Shown here piece after piece: positions 24,401 to 36,084 of a stretch of DNA of 64,000 bases. The position numbers and the translations under genes are program-made. The notes under the pieces were generated by a model. The model was not told the origin of the DNA. It did no database searches and worked only from the letters and a program-made list of their open reading frames with translations. Position 1 is the first letter of the stretch. Each line of letters begins with the position of its first letter. Source of the stretch: Nymphaea colorata (taxonomy: Eukaryota > Streptophyta > Magnoliopsida > Nymphaeales > Nymphaeaceae); NCBI RefSeq assembly GCF_008831285.2, contig NC_045139.1:28995206-29059205 (forward strand). The letters are read 5' to 3'.

Positions 24401-26950
24401 TGGATAATGCACGTGTGATGAAGCACCCACCAGGATCAGGGTCATACAGGATAGGAATAACTTCTACGATCTTCACGTCGCATCTCACGTCCACTTAATA
24501 GGGATAGGGATGTCACCATTCTCATGGTTCCCATTGTGTCACTTGATTGAGATGCCTGGTGGAAAATAAATATGACAGTCCATTGGGCATATTCAAGATG
24601 AGCTAATCAGCTCTCCTCCTTGCATGTCCGGGCATATATAGCAGATAAGGACATTGGCCAAATAATAGCAGGACAGAATTCATACCCACCGTACGTTCGA
24701 TGGTTATTATATGCAGAAATCATATTTATTTGTCTACTTTTTTGAATTAACGGTGAGCTATGATCACAATCCTTGGAAAGACAACGCCAAAGGAAAGCTC
24801 AAATTATAGAATGGCAAACTTGCCACTTGATCTACGGTCTTCAGCTTGACACCTTCATGTTACTATCTTACTAGCTATATGCGCACCGCCTTTGTTGGCT
24901 ATGCAGATTTTAGTTATTGTTCTCTATTTATTGTCCTCTTGTAAATGTTCATAAATTGAAACTTCTTCCTAGCCTAATGGTGTAAAGGTATTTAGATTAG
25001 CTACGGGCATCATCAAACTTTAGTCGTTGGTCCTGCTACATTGGATTATAAAATGTCGCTTTGATCAGATCTCTTTTGGAGTTTTAGTAAGTGAATGCTG
25101 GTATCTACCAAATCTGGGTAGTGTGAAGCTATCTCTTATGCAGATTGTCTTCGATGCTTCCTTTATGAAAACGCAGATGGGTTGGAACTTCTACTGAGGC
25201 CAACAGGTCATGCATATCTACAGTGGCAGAGCCAGAAAAAATTTCTGAAGGGGGCATTCTTCACAGATTTTCATATCTGAAGGGGCACTCATATACACAA
25301 CACTTGCAGCATTAGGCGTTTTTGCTACTTGATATTTCATGTGCGCTTACAGCATGCATATGATCTGAGTCTGGATGATGTTAACATGTATAACCAGAGC
25401 TAGTAAAATCTTGCTTTAAGTTAAGCACCCTTAGCACAATTCTTTCATAAATAAACTGAAAAGTTTAACTCCTTGGTGGATCCAATATTATAATGAACGA
25501 GGCTTACATCCTCCTGGATCCAAGCTTCAAGAGGAGATAAAATCTGGATCTGAAGTATCTTCTGGAAGCTCATTTATGTGAATGCGTGGCGCAACCCATG
25601 TCTGACTTGACTCATTTCAGTGTCTATCCGACTTGCCACGTCCATGTTGGCCCTCTTGAAGCTCATTCAAGGCCAACCAATCAATCCCCAATAAAGTTGG
25701 AAGGCCACTTACAAGCAATAAATAATTGTACTTAATTTATTATCAGGCTAGGTGTCAAGAAAAGGGACTCAAGATGAAGGACATCATGAGTACTAGGCCA
25801 CGTCTTTCTGCAATGTAAAGGCTACATGTTAGGTGATCTGAGAGTGTTGGTAGACCAAGCTTCAATATTCTACGTGGACCTTTTACCACGTCGGCAAATC
25901 CATAAAATAGGCTTCTGCCACATGAGCTTTCTTGTGGTGTTGTTCTTACGCAAGGTATGGTTCTAGAGCTTACTCAGGGATTTTCTATGAATTAAATATG
26001 TCTATTAAGTGGTCTGGTCCTGAAGGGTTGCTTGTCATATTAAAAAAGAAAGGAAAACCAAAACCATAACATATCAAAATTTTGGGATAAAATCCAAACA
26101 CACCTACGGAGGGATGCATCATGCAGTCAGTGTCAGTATCTCTCGCCCCGGTACAAAGATACCGATAAATTAAGCTTGTGTTTGCCTTAATCAAGATGTT
26201 AACTTTGAGGAAAACCTTCATTTCATGAACGTGTTCGCTTCAGACAGAAATGGAATGAACAACTGCATCTGAGAAATTGAACCTTGTGGTTGTTTGAGCA
26301 TAAGTGCCAAAGAAATGAATTAGCAATATCAGATTAACGAAAGGAGCCCATGAAGGAGCAGAATCTATATACGTATATTCTGAAATAACGAGTACTTAGA
26401 TTGGTAGGAATTCATCATGGAGGGTCCACTAAAGGCGCAACTGTATCATGATATAATGCAAGGGAGATACAATGAATCATGCAAAGAAGAATGCATCCAT
26501 ATGCATCGCAAATCACTCGTGCATCTATATCTGACGCAAGGTTGTCGGAGGATTGTTTATCTCCACCGGTGCTATCTTACTGTATATAATCTGCCTTCTT
26601 CAAACGCATGGATTATGCATGTACTTTGTGATCGACCACCAACAGGCAGAATCAAGCTCATACAGGATACGACTAGATTGTACTTTAACTATATTCGCTT
26701 GCTTTTATAGCTTAATTACCTTTAGCACTTCTACCTTATATAACTGAAAGGTTTAACTCCTCGGTGGATCCAATATACAAAAAGGCTTACATCCTGCCGG
26801 ATCCGAGCTTCAATAGGAGAATATCTGCACCTGGATATCCTCTTCAAAGCTGTCTGCCTCAATTAACCAAGCCTGATGCAAGCTGGCCATAATCAGCTTG
26901 TCTCTCATGCGAGTATTGAAATTGGCCATCTTGTTTGGGCTCTCACACAC

Positions 26951-26952
<2 letters not shown>

Positions 26953-27004
<52 letters not shown>

Positions 27005-27022
27005 GCACACACACACAAACAC
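26953..27022. repeat. compound (TC)n(AC)n microsatellite
   Basis: A TC-rich run passes directly into an AC run. It lies in unit 2 of the segmental duplication and is absent at the matching place in unit 1. Confidence 0.9.
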
Positions 27023-27320
27023 ATACATGTATACTGTACGTCACGATTAGTTCTTGGGAAGTTTCTACATCTCTAGATAGCTAGATAATAGAAAAGTGGT
27101 GGACTGAAAAAGAAGCTACCCACCTCCAGTTCGCCTAAAAGAAAAGAAGCTCATTCGGCCAGCAAATCAATCCCCAAGAAAGTTGGAAAGCTACCACAAT
27201 AAATAATTCTACTCAATTTATGACAAGTACTTATCAAGGTTAGGTGGTCAAGGCACCACAAGAAGACGGACATCATCAGTTTTAGGCCAAACCTTTTTGC
27301 GATGTAAAGGGTGGACTTGA

Positions 27321-27321
<1 letters not shown>

Positions 27322-27413
<92 letters not shown>
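27322..27413. repeat. (AT)46 microsatellite
   Basis: An uninterrupted AT run of about 92 bp in unit 2 of the segmental duplication. It stands where unit 1 has ordinary sequence (about 25820-25930). Reading frames across it are Tyr-Ile artefacts. Confidence 0.95.
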
Positions 27414-27417
<4 letters not shown>

Positions 27418-28172
27418 GCTGTCGTGTTGTTCTTCCAAGACATGGTCGATGGAGCTTACTCAGGAATTGCCTATATATCAATTAAGTGTGCTTATTAGGT
27501 GCTCTGGACCCCTGGAAGGTTCCTCGCCACAAAAAGAAAAGGAAAATCAAAATTCATACTATAAACATATCAAATCTTTTGGATTTAAAATCCAAACTCA
27601 CCCAAGCAGAGATCATGTCAGCTTAGTATCTCTCACCCAATGCGAGGACAACGAAGATATTTTGTGCTTGCAGCTTCAATTAAGATGTATAACTGTGAGA
27701 GAAACCCTCATTTCATGAACATGTTCTCTTCAAACAGAGGTCGAATGAATAAGTGTAGTGGAGAAATTGAACCTTGTGGTTAAATTTGTTCATAAAGAAA
27801 TGAAATGTCAGATTAAAGGAGGGAAGTTGGCCCATGAAGAAGAAGAGTCCCTATACACATATTCCGAAATAATGCAAAGATTGGTTGGAGTTCATGATGG
27901 AGGTTCGACTAGAGGCTACTGTACCAACAATTAATGCAGGGCAGATACACTGAATCGTGCAAAGCTGAATGCATCCACATACGTGGCAAATGGCCCATGC
28001 ATTACATGCATTACATCTGACGACAGTTTGCTGGGTGATAGGATCTTGTCCAAAGAATATGACAGCGACCATTTATTAAGGTAAAACGATGAATAGGTGC
28101 ATCAGTACTGCCCCGTGGCCACAGCCCAAAAACAAGGTGGTTATATGTACAGTGTATATTTAAAGTTAGAAG

Positions 28173-28846
28173 CAATGTTGTAAAAAGTGTATCGTAAATT
28201 GTATTGGTCTTACTTTAAGATATGTTGTATCGTATGGTAATTGTATCGTTTTTTTAATAAATAAAAAAAAAAGAAATAAAATTTAAAAAATTCATAAAAA
28301 ATCAATAAAAAAATAAGAATAATATATTCTTTGTAAAAAACACATAGATTTATAAGTCATAAGGTTCATAAGTCTATGAGATACCACATCAAAAAACAAG
28401 TTTTAGATGTTAGGTATTACACCACAAGATAATAATGAAATTGTGAAAATGTTCAATGTCAATACATATAAAATGAAATTACTCTCGACCCTCATTCATA
28501 ATCTTCATCATATTCATTCTCATCCTCATCTCCATCTTCTTCTTCATTTCTATCTTCACGATTTAAAAAATCTCTTTCCTTCCAACGAGAATCAGCCACC
28601 CACACACAAATTCATGGTTTAATCGATGATTTCATTTTGAAAATCGATGATTTAACGATGGAAATTGATAATTTCTCTCCACGGCAGCACAATCTCTAGG
28701 TTAAAAATGAAGAAGGACCCGATTTTTATAAAAAAACTCGAAAAGGCGTGTTGCAGCCCCCATTTTTTGATCGTACGATATGAGGCGTGTATTATATCTA
28801 ATTTTGTACAAGATACGTATCGTATCGTACTTATCGTACAACACTG
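28173..28846. mobile_element. non-autonomous hAT-like element, 674 bp
   Basis: Starts CAATGTTGTA and ends TACAACACTG, giving terminal inverted repeats close to the hAT-type CAGTGTTGTA; similarity continues inward through ATCGTA words. Flanking 8-bp duplications are GTTAGAAG (28165-28172) and GTTAGAGG (28847-28854), 7 of 8 identical. The inside is A-rich with no transposase frame, so it would depend on an autonomous partner. Confidence 0.75.
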
Positions 28847-28854
28847 GTTAGAGG

Positions 28855-30596
28855 TCCACATGTTGTGCACCGGGGCTGTGCAAGGTGCTGATTCCAGTAA
28901 CGAGGAACATAGAACATTCACCAACTGCATCACAATGTTCAACTCAATCTTAATGTTCCCAGTTGTCTTCTACAACTTTTCCTTTTCTCAGCTGGAAATT
29001 GGATGACAACAAGCCAGTAGCGCAGTTTGTACTTACACTTTTAACTAGCCAATGATGTCTTACCATGGAAAAAACAGGCCTATACCAATCATAATTCGCA
29101 CGGGTATTACTGCCGCTATAGCTCTACACCAGTGAATTGCTCCATCTCTAAGATCACCGGTATTGCTTCCGTCGCTATAGCCTTCCATGGTAGGATGGGA
29201 TGCCCTGCAAATGCATAGCAGTGCATTTCATCAACACTATAGCGTTTAATAATGATAAAAAAAAATTGTGTTAGTGAATACACATTCAATAGGAGTAAAC
29301 TCTTGGGGTTCATTACAATAGCATCAAAATAGTCTAATAGCATTCCAATGACATCAAAAATTAGTTCAATAACAACTTTTGAAAATGCAGTGTTCATATA
29401 GATTGACTCATTCCATCTTCATGAAAGTGATAATGCAGAGCTTGTCTGTTTCATTTGCTCCTTTTCAAGCAAAATCTTGGAACTGATCATAAGCGTGCAA
29501 TGAACGAAAGCAGACTTTGCTTCAATACAAGCAAAATTTTTGGACAGGGTTGAGCAGTATTATCAGTATTAGCAGCCATCGGCCAATATCCATTGTCTCA
29601 GCCCCTTAGTGACTTATGAAGCAAACTAATATTTCTGAAATTTGTAAATAGAAATTCATCAAATTAATAAACTGATAGAGGAATGTTTACCTTTATAAGC
29701 CTTTTTTATTCTATATTTTAATTTTTAACACATTCATATAAGAAACTACATAGTAATATGATTTCTGAAAAGTTAGTCCACGGAAAATGTGTATCAAACC
29801 AGATCAAAATTTTTCCTTAAATTGGCAGCAGTCCGAGCACCACTTGCAGCCAAATTAACCTGCAATCTCTCTCCCACTCTTTGATCTCTCCAAAGTAATT
29901 TCTAATATGTCTGATGTCATCAGTCATGAATTTGATTAGAAGTTAAAAAACAACAATTACTTTCCACAAATTCAAGGTTCGGCCAGCACTACAGTGTATC
30001 ATAAAATTCCAACTCTGCTTGTCGTCTATGCTCTTCACAATCAACACAAGACTACATAGACTAAGAAAAATAAGAGTGGTAAACATAGCACAAGGGGTTG
30101 AAGACCATGGTACACACCTACCCTACAGAGATGCGGTTTCAGAAGCCCATGCTATGCAACTACTACGTAGTTACCAGCCACCCACCACCCACTGGCTCGA
30201 GTCCGTGTGCCAATCCCACTTGAATGGAAACAAAATATCATAAATGGAAGAAAAATAGCAAAAATGGTAGAACTGATGCTATGATAGTGGATCGGACTAC
30301 AAAATCATGCTTTCTGTAATAAGGTATGCTAGTTTGGAACAAGGATAGAACTAATATTTATCCTTTCTGAAATAAGGTTTGCTAGTTTGAAATAAGAAAA
30401 GCGAATGATGTGTTTCTAGACCAAATCTGAGCCAAAATAAAAGAAAAACTGGATTGGACAAAATTACTATGAGTATATAGCATGCATATGAATAGAATGT
30501 TATCGTGCATGCATTATATTGGCAGTTGTGCAGCAAGTCAACCATCCTATCTGAATTGCCAAACTTTGAAGATCTGATTTCCACACTTATCTCTTT
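28855..30596. other. intergenic, left flank of the copia element
   Basis: Non-coding. A partial tandem duplication with a period of about 51 bp, built on TTTCTG-AATAAGGT-TGCTAGTTTG, lies at 30309-30395. A minus-strand frame at 29116-29397 has no recognised domain. Confidence 0.5.
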
Positions 30597-30601
30597 CTTC
30601 T

Positions 30602-30831
30602 TATTGATGTTTTGTCAAAGAAGAGAATTAGAGAGAAAGAGGAAAACGAGAGAAGAGAGTACTTTCATTGATTGTCGACTTCACAATATATTGACTCTTT
30701 GGTTTTAGTGATATACATTGAAACCTCTAATTGTTACCTAAGATCAAGGATTAGCTCATTTTAGATAAGATTTTATAGCAAGAAGATAGATTTGCCTTAT
30801 CTTGATAAGGCACTGTAACGACTTTTCAACA
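30602..30831 (-). repeat. 3' LTR of the copia element
   Basis: A 230-bp direct repeat of 36085-36314. In element orientation it starts TGTTGAAAAG and ends CATCAATA. The outer boundary is fixed by the CTTCT target duplication, which gives an unusual TG...TA terminus. Confidence 0.9.
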
Positions 30832-30840
30832 CTTCCTTTC
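30832..30840 (-). other. polypurine tract of the copia element
   Basis: GAAAGGAAG on the minus strand, directly before the TGTTG start of the 3' LTR. This is where plus-strand synthesis would be primed. Confidence 0.75.
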
Positions 30841-30850
30841 AAGTTGATGC

Positions 30851-31590
30851 TCATGGATTGTCAAGCACCAACTTGCTTCTTAAATTGTGGAATGATTTTC
30901 GTCCCAAGGGCTTGGTAAACATGTCCACAACTTGTTTAGTTGTGGGAACGAATTGAGTTTGGATGTCTCCATTTTGAATCTTATCTCTCACCACATGATA
31001 ATCAATTTCGATGTGTTTCGTTTTCTCATGGAATACCAGATTGGCTGTTATATGCATTGCAGCTTGGTTGTTACAGAATAACGTCATGGGCTCTTTGTGG
31101 ATGATCCCGAGATCTTTGAGTCTTTAGCCAAATAAGCTCACATGTAGCGAGAGCCATGGACCTGTATTCTGCCTCTGCTGATGATAGAGAGATTGTTGTG
31201 CTTCTTGGTTTTCCAAGTGATAGGACTATTCTCAATCATGGTGCATTATCCGCTTGTAGATCTTCGTGTCATTGGACATGAAGCCCAATCTGAATCACAA
31301 TATGCTTTGAGATGAATCGACCCCTCTGATGATAGCATAATTCCATATCCAGCAGTTCCTTTTAGGTATTTCAATAAACGGTTCATGACTTCTTTAGGTG
31401 GCATTCGTGGTTGACTCATAAATTGGCTCAAGATGTGAACTGTATGAACAATGTCTGGCCTTGTTATGGTCACATATATTAGTTTTCCAATCACCTTTCT
31501 ATAATGATTTGGATATTTGAGGATGTCTCCCTTTTCATTGTGAAACTTTATGTGTTGTTCCATAGGTGTCTCACATAGTTTTGCTCTCAT
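30851..31590 (-). pseudogene. copia reverse transcriptase C-terminus and RNase H, broken
   Basis: The upstream frame (31246-31590) carries the connection region with SRPDIV-like TRPDIVHTV, then LKYLKGTAGYGI and AYCDSDWA, the start of the RNase H fold with its aspartates. A second frame (30851-31087) carries [25 protein letters not shown] and the terminal [13 protein letters not shown] motif. The two frames are separated by stop codons and a frame change at about 31090-31245, so RNase H is not encoded intact. Confidence 0.85.
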
Positions 31591-31593
31591 ATG

Positions 31594-32315
31594 TCATGTC
31601 TCATGGAGTATGTTGAGAAGGTATTTCTTTTGAGATAAGAAGACATCATCTTTTGAAGTAGCTAATTCTATGTCAAGAATATATCTGAGTCTGCCTAAAT
31701 CCTTCAACTTGAACCTTTCATTCATCATGTGTTTTAGAGAATTAATTGCATTCAAGTTGTCCCCTACAATGATGATGTCATCCACATACACTACAACAAA
31801 TGTACATCATCTAGTGCCGATCTTAGAAAATAATGAGTAATCTACTTTGGATTAAATATAGCCCATGCCTTTGAGAAATCTAAAAAGTTTGGAAAACCAA
31901 TTTCGAAATGACTGCTTAAGTCCATATATAGACTTATTTAGGCATGTCATTCCTTCATCCCCTTGTCGGCTAAAAGCATGAGGTAACTGCATATAAACTT
32001 CTTCATCTAGATCACCATGCAGAAAGGTATTATTGACATCAACTTGAAAAAGGTGCCACTTTCGAATAGCGGCAATCGTCAGAAGACATCGAATAGTATA
32101 AACCTTAGCGACGTGAGCAAAAGTCTTATATAATCAACTCCTTCTGTTTGTGTATACCCCTTTGCAACTAAGCGGGCCTTGTATCGTTCGAATGAGCGAT
32201 CAGATTGGTATTTGATTTTGAATACCCATTTGCAGCTTATGGGAACTTTGCCAAGGGGAAGCTTCGTGACAGTCCAGGTATGATTGGCTTCTAATGCATC
32301 AATTTCAACCTTCAT
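31594..32315 (-). pseudogene. copia reverse transcriptase, broken
   Basis: The fingers/palm start is in 32079-32315 ([31 protein letters not shown]). It continues with a frame change through QVDVNNTFLHGDL and KSIYGLKQS in about 31800-32080. The catalytic MYVDDIIIVG lies in 31594-31791. The active-site aspartates are still visible, but at least one frameshift and a stop lie between the parts. Confidence 0.85.
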
Positions 32316-32328
32316 GACATCACGTCAT

Positions 32329-33101
32329 CTAAGGTTGCATGGCTTGGGCAAAGGATGAAAGTTCATATTGCTCAAGGAGGGTAAACATGAAACACTTGTA
32401 GTTGGAATTGAAGTTAGTGATATGAAGACATTGTGCAATTGGGTAACAAGTACCTTTTGTGGGGTTTGTCCCTTCACTCTTCAACAAATGGCTGAAACTG
32501 AGCAAGACTGAGAAGCATTTGTAGTCACTAAGATGAGTCGGTATATGCTTAGGTCGAGTAGATCTGGGAAGTTGGATTAAATCACTATGAGTAGGCTCGG
32601 TTGATTGAGGAATGAGATCAGGGTTGATCTCATCATCTAGATTGGATGGGGTATTGTTAAGAGGTTCGCTTGGGTTTGAAAAAACCTCATGCTCACCTGA
32701 GACATAATCATTGAATGGTAAGGGAAGAACCACTTGTTCATTGTCCTCAGTGTGCATTTCATTTTTATATGAAAAAAAAATTCACAAAATCTGACGTCTC
32801 TACTGGTGAACAATGATCCACTTTCAAGATCATAAACCTTGTAAGTTGATTGACCATATGGATATCCGAGAAATATGCATCGCCTTCCCCTTAAGTCAAA
32901 CTTGTGACTTTTATGAATATTGTATGCATAACATAGACATCCAAAAACACGCATATGTTTGTAGTTTGGTATGCATTTGTATAAAACTTCATATAAAGTT
33001 TTATTATTTAATGCATTTGATGGTAATCTATTGATAATGTAAGCAGTAGTGGTGACACATTCTCCCCAAAATTTTATGGATAGTTTAGCTTGAAAAATCA
33101 A
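32329..33101 (-). pseudogene. copia integrase C-terminal region and linker, broken
   Basis: FQAKLSIKFWGECVTTTAYIINR, HMRVFGCLCYA and GRRCIFLGYPYGQSTYKVYDL are typical of the segment after the copia integrase core. A frame change near 32640-32760 leads into the poorly conserved linker before RT (LPRSTRPKHIPTHLSDYKC). Confidence 0.8.
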
Positions 33102-34096
33102 TGTTCATGTCATGTTTAGGAGGTCTCTATGCTTGCGTTCGACCACACAATTTTGTTGTGATGTCGCAACACAACTATGTTGATTATCAATTCCTTTTTT
33201 ATGGAGAAAGTTATTCATTTCTTGTGAAAAGAATTCAATCTCGTTGTCACTTCTAAGAATTTTAATTATAGTTTGAAATTGACAAAATTTTTAATGACTC
33301 CAAAAACTTCAAATTTATATCTCATAAGATAAATCCATGAAGATATGGAAAAGTCATCAACTATAGTTAAAAAATATTGTGCACCAGTCAATGAAGAAGT
33401 GCGATAACTTCCCCACACATCACAATGAATTAAGTCAAATGGAGCATATGTTGAAATAGTACAGCTGGGAAAAGGAAGTCTAGTGTTCTTAGCAACAAGG
33501 CAAATATCACATGCATTAACAGATTTAAAAATGTCAAAGAGGTAATGAGATAAAATAGAAAGTCTGGAATCAGAAGCATGCCCGGGACGAAGATGCCATG
33601 GAGCAGATTTGGTGGCAGTTAGGTTTACGCTGATATTTGTCTCATCTAGGACGTACAATCCATTCTGCAATCTACCCATTCCAATCATAGTCGTCGAGTG
33701 ACAGTCCTGCACCACACAAGAATTCTCATTAAATTTTGCTTCACATCTTGAATCACTACAGAGTTTAGGAATAAATATCAAGTTGAATGCAAAGGTATGA
33801 ACATAAAAGACATTTTTTAGTGTTATGTTGGGGCGCAAATCTGTGTCACCTATATGGATGACGTTGGCTTTGGACCCATTTGGCAGGCTGATTGGAGGGT
33901 GGCTGGTGGAGATGGAATCACGAAGGTTGGAGATAAGGTTAGTGATATGGTGGGTTACACTAGTGTCGAGGATCCATGATTGTTTAGGAATATGAAATGG
34001 ATGAAGAGTATTTAACTGAGAGGTTGACTCTGGGTTCACTGGTACCTTGATTAGAGTTTTCCATGAAGTCAAGGAATTTTTTGAATAGTTGCTCAT
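33102..34096 (-). pseudogene. copia protease and integrase core, broken
   Basis: The protease centre reads WILDTSVTHHI instead of the usual WILDSGATDHI, so the Asp is kept but the following Ser-Gly is lost. The zinc-binding part follows (WHLRPGHAS, CDICLVAKNTRLPF), then integrase (HCDVWGSYRTSSLTGAQYF and TIVDDFS). After a stop at 33266-33268 the frame continues with LRSDNEIEFF and QQNCVVERKHRDLLN, where the third catalytic acidic residue lies. A further stop follows at about 33108. Confidence 0.85.
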
Positions 34097-34300
34097 TCGG
34101 TTGACTAGTGGATGCAGTTCCTAGGGTAGCATTAGCCTTTGGCTTTGTCAATGCATTAGAAGAACCAGACCTGTTAGGAAAACCAACAAGAAAATAACAC
34201 TTAGCTTTGATGTGTCCATTTTTGCCACAATGCTCGCACTTCATATGTGGTCTTCCTCTCTCCTTGATCTGATTGTTTTTGTTTCTTTCACGCATTTGTG
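33984..34300 (-). pseudogene. copia Gag zinc knuckle segment
   Basis: CEHCGKNGHIKAKC has the CX2CX4HX4C spacing of a retroviral-type nucleic-acid-binding knuckle. It is in a different frame from the upstream Gag part, and the frame changes again near 34050 before the protease. Confidence 0.85.
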
Positions 34301-34333
34301 GTGGAGGCTGCGTTGCAACAATAGACTTTTTCT

Positions 34334-35038
34334 TTAGTATTGTACCATATTAATGTCCATTTGTTTCTCCTCCTGAATAAAAAGAGAATAAGCTTTGGCT
34401 ATAGTAGGAAGTGGGTCCATCAACAAGAGTTGGCTTTTAATGGCAACATAACTGTCATTAAGGCCCATTAAGAACTGTATAAGTTGGTCTTGTTGGCAAA
34501 GATTGTCAATAGCTTTCATAGAACCACTCGAGCAATCAGGGATGGTAGCATACAAAGCTAATTTATCCCATAACGCCTCCATTCTTATGTAATGATCAGT
34601 AATAGAGGACTGATTTTGTTTGCAGTTCATTATCTAAAATTGTATTTGGTAAATGCATGGGTCATTGGCTTGAGAAAATCGAGCCTCAAGGTCGCTCCAA
34701 ATTTGGGCAGCAGTTTTGACATGAATTACACTAGCCAAGAGATCTTTGTGGATGAAGTTTAAAATCCAAGATTGAACCAGGTTGTTGCAACTTTCCCATG
34801 TAATTTTGAAGGAGATGGGGCTGCCAGGCTTGGCAATGGATCCGTCGAGGAACCCCAACTTGTTTTTGGCGAAAAGGGCCATCGTCATGGCCTTTCTCCA
34901 CATCATATAGTTATCTCTTGTCAAGACATTAGAGACTAAAGGGGTACCTAGTCCATCAGAATGATGGACATAATACGGGCTTCCTAGGCTAATGTCATCA
35001 TTGGGTTCTTTTAGAATGACCTCTCCCCTTTCTGCCAT
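34334..35038 (-). pseudogene. copia Gag N-terminal region with one in-frame stop
   Basis: The first ATG is at 35036-35038. LTRDNYMMWRKAMTMALFAKNK, then WSDLEARFSQ and, after the stop, LIQFLMGLNDSYVAIKSQLLLMDPLPT are typical copia Gag words. A single in-frame TAG at 34634-34636 interrupts the frame, and it ends at 34334 before the zinc knuckle. The product would have formed the virus-like particle. Confidence 0.85.
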
Positions 35039-35157
35039 CAAATCTTCCTTGAGTTAACCGTAGCTAGGCTCGAACAAGATGCCTTGGATCAGCTTCAAAA
35101 GTTTCTCAACCCCACACCGTCATTGGCTTGAGGAAGGAAATTTGGGTGGCAGCAGCC

Positions 35158-35870
35158 ATGTCCAAGGCGGGGGCTGCGTGCATCTGTACTGCTCTTGCTT
35201 GTGCTTGCTCTTCCTCTTCCTCTTGGGTAGATCACATTGTGTATGCAAACAGCTTCTTTCATTTTCCTCCCTTCACTGCTTTACCTTCTGATGACGCTTC
35301 TCAGCCTCATGTGTACGATGGTGCCACTGCCGCCAAGCACATTAGTAGCAACGAGCAGGCCAGCGGTGGAAGTGGAACTTCCTCTGGCTTCGATCATGAA
35401 TCGCTGGAGAGAGGTGCCAAAGCGCTGCGAGACATCAACATCTCTCCCTATGCTAAGCAGGTCTTTGACATCATGAGGTTCAGAGACGGCACAATGTTGA
35501 ATTAGTCAAGATGCAGGAAGAATCCTCTGTGAGAAAAGAACAAGCCAGACGTCGAAGGATAGATGCAAGCACAACAGCTGTAAACGAGGGTCAAAATAGG
35601 AAGCTGCTAGTGGAACGAATGAATGGTGATCGCGAGAAGTGGATTGCAGCCTTAAACACTACTTTTGACAATATCGAAGGGGAGTTCAAAACGTTGCTGA
35701 CAGGTAAAAATAAGCTAATGCTTGCTATTAGAGGAGCCAATGCTGTCGCTGCAGGAGTTTACACAACTAGAGAGGGAGCTAGTCATTTGGGGCTCCATCA
35801 ACAGGATATTGGGCCAGCCTTCACTTATCCGACTCATCAATGTCACGATTTCCACTGTTTAGGATCAACA
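35158..35870 (+). pseudogene. ATAD3 (mitochondrial AAA-ATPase) N-terminal fragment captured in the copia leader
   Basis: Antisense to the retroelement. The ATG at 35158 opens a short Ala/Ser/Cys-rich leader, then FHFPPF and FDHESLERGAKALRD-INISPYAKQVFDIM, which match the conserved ATAD3 N-terminus. After a gap, RHN-ELVKMQEESSVRKEQARR follows in another frame. After a second gap come LLVERMNGDREKW, the membrane-region word AVAAGVYTTREGA and, after a further frame change, INRILGQPSLIR. Plant and animal ATAD3 proteins share this order before the AAA domain. The long coiled-coil portions are missing, and the Walker A/B ATPase module is absent. No intron is seen, which suggests a processed transcript as source. 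It cannot make a working ATPase. Confidence 0.85.
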
Positions 35871-36072
35871 AACAGAGATATAAGAAACGAGAGCACCTAG
35901 AGGGAAATCTGGCGGTCTGCTTGATGATCGTCTGGCTATGTCATGAAGGAGGAACTACTGCGTTGTCCCAAGCTGCAGATGGAATATAGGGCGTCAGTGT
36001 CTTGATGGACAGACTGCAAAGGGCAGAGATTGTCAGTGTCTTCATCAGCAACAGACAACAGTAGATGGTTTA

Positions 36073-36084
36073 GCTCTGATACCA
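36073..36084 (-). other. primer-binding site (initiator tRNA-Met type)
   Basis: TGGTATCAGAGC on the minus strand is the common plant copia primer-binding site, complementary to the 3' end of initiator tRNA-Met. It touches the 5' LTR without a spacer. Confidence 0.9.

Larger units (their letters stand above)
24300..28030. repeat. tandem segmental duplication, three related units
   Basis: Unit 1 (about 25412-26690) and unit 2 (about 26698-28030) share a long series of matching blocks in the same order and orientation. Examples are GTTTAACTCCT-GGTGGATCCAATAT at about 25467 and 26751, AATCAATCCCCAA at about 25680 and 27165, and GAGAAATTGAACCTTGTGGTT at about 26271 and 27761. A tail fragment at about 24400-24460 matches the end of unit 1 (GCATGGAT-ATGCA through TCATACAGGATA), which suggests an older unit to the left. 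Short minus-strand frames stop at matching positions in units 1 and 2 but are broken upstream, so a decayed coding origin is possible. I do not recognise the source. Confidence 0.75.

Noticed and set aside
27151-27718. Several 77-135-codon frames on both strands
   Set aside because: All are kept open by the (AT)46 run and disappear without it.
35158-35900. Functional ATAD3 host gene
   Set aside because: The AAA ATPase module is absent, internal blocks are missing, the frame changes at least twice and the whole lies inside a retrotransposon.
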